This document shows, one piece after another, positions 6,282 to 6,682 of a stretch of 6,682 nucleotides of DNA. The notes beneath the pieces were generated by a model. It worked only from the letters and a program-made list of their open reading frames with translations, searched no databases and was not told the origin of the DNA. The stretch's first letter is position 1, and each line of letters opens with the position of its first letter. The stretch is from an uncultured Porphyromonadaceae bacterium (GTDB lineage: Bacteria > Bacteroidota > Bacteroidia > Bacteroidales > Muribaculaceae): NCBI GenBank assembly GCA_905193395.1, contig CAJJOO010000084.1, forward strand, positions 1-6,682, read 5' to 3'. A program made the position numbers and the translations under genes.

Positions 6282-6682
6282 ATGTTGAGAGTCGTTTTCA
6301 AGGGTGTGTTCGGCGGCATGTGCATAGGCATCGCCGGCACAGTATATCTTAAAGTGGGCGCCGTGGCCGGTGCCGTCCTCTTTGCTTTCGGCCTTATAGC
6401 CGTGGTGTCGTTGCAACTCTGGCTCTTCACCGGAAAAGCCTGGACGGTGTGGCGCCGAGGCTACGGACCCCTCCTTTTCATGCTCGTCATGAACTGGCTC
6501 GGATGTCTCGCCGTCGCAGCGCTTACGGCTTCGCCCGACGTTACGGAAGCCGCCGAAAACATAATCACCGCACGCCTCGACCGTGGATGGCTCCGCTGCG
6601 GACTCCTCGCCGTCGGCTGCGGCTTTATCATGACCACCGCAGTCACCACGGCCGCAAAAGGCAACTGGTGGCCCCTCCTCTT
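6282..6682 (+). CDS. Formate/nitrite transporter (FNT) family protein, 5' part
   Basis: The reading frame is open from the ATG at 6282 to the right edge (133 codons), so only about half of an expected 230-280-residue protein is seen. Residues 5-22 (GVFGGMCIGIAGTVYL) and 26-48 form the first two membrane helices, ending in LQLWLFTGKAW (44-54). This matches the LFTG-type loop that follows the second FNT helix. A third hydrophobic segment (about 63-82, with MNWLG) and a segment from 103 (WLRCGLLAVGCGFIMTTAVT) fit the next helices. Family members are pentameric inner-membrane channels for formate, nitrite or related small anions; the substrate cannot be told from this part. The protein starts almost at the first helix, without the longer cytoplasmic N-terminus of E. 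coli FocA. It has its own promoter with a very short leader. In-frame GTG and TTG codons upstream lie inside the promoter and are unlikely starts. Confidence 0.75.
   Translation, partial: MLRVVFKGVFGGMCIGIAGTVYLKVGAVAGAVLFAFGLIAVVSLQLWLFTGKAWTVWRRGYGPLLFMLVMNWLGCLAVAALTASPDVTEAAENIITARLDRGWLRCGLLAVGCGFIMTTAVTTAAKGNWWPLL

Noticed and set aside
6182..6430. An 82-codon minus-strand open frame across the FNT promoter
   Set aside because: It runs opposite the transporter frame and through the promoter, and has no recognisable domain.

Overview
This window comes from a GC-rich member of the Bacteroidota, most likely order Bacteroidales. Three things point there: a type IX secretion (Por/Gld) core operon, which exists only in this phylum; two promoters that match the Bacteroidetes primary-sigma pattern (TTTG, about 20 bp, TANNTTTG); and little Shine-Dalgarno signal at most starts. 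The family cannot be fixed from this stretch alone.

The minus strand from 5135 down to 1 is one compact operon, read porT - porP - porK - porL - porM. Gaps are only 3 to 40 bp and porM runs off the window edge. It encodes most of the type IX secretion and gliding apparatus: an outer-membrane barrel essential for secretion (PorT), a PorP/SprF outer-membrane protein, the PorK/GldK periplasmic-ring lipoprotein, and the PorL/PorM (GldL/GldM) inner-membrane motor that uses the proton gradient to drive export across the outer membrane. The ring partner porN would be expected just beyond position 1.

A 209-bp divergent intergenic region (5136-5344) separates this operon from plus-strand genes. It holds a clear promoter for tRNA-Lys(CTT), which is followed by an intrinsic terminator. 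Next comes an O6-alkylguanine-DNA alkyltransferase gene (ogt-like), a suicide repair protein with the PCHRV active site.

After a 170-bp intergenic region carrying two inverted repeats and a second consensus promoter, the plus strand starts a formate/nitrite-transporter-family gene that is cut by the right edge. Its promoter lies so close to the start codon that the leader would be only about ten bases.

I see no mobile element, CRISPR array, phage gene or obviously new system. The window is mostly well-known machinery. The points worth a second look are the porT-porPKLM linkage, the hidden promoter of the T9SS operon, and the structured, short-leader control region of the transporter gene.
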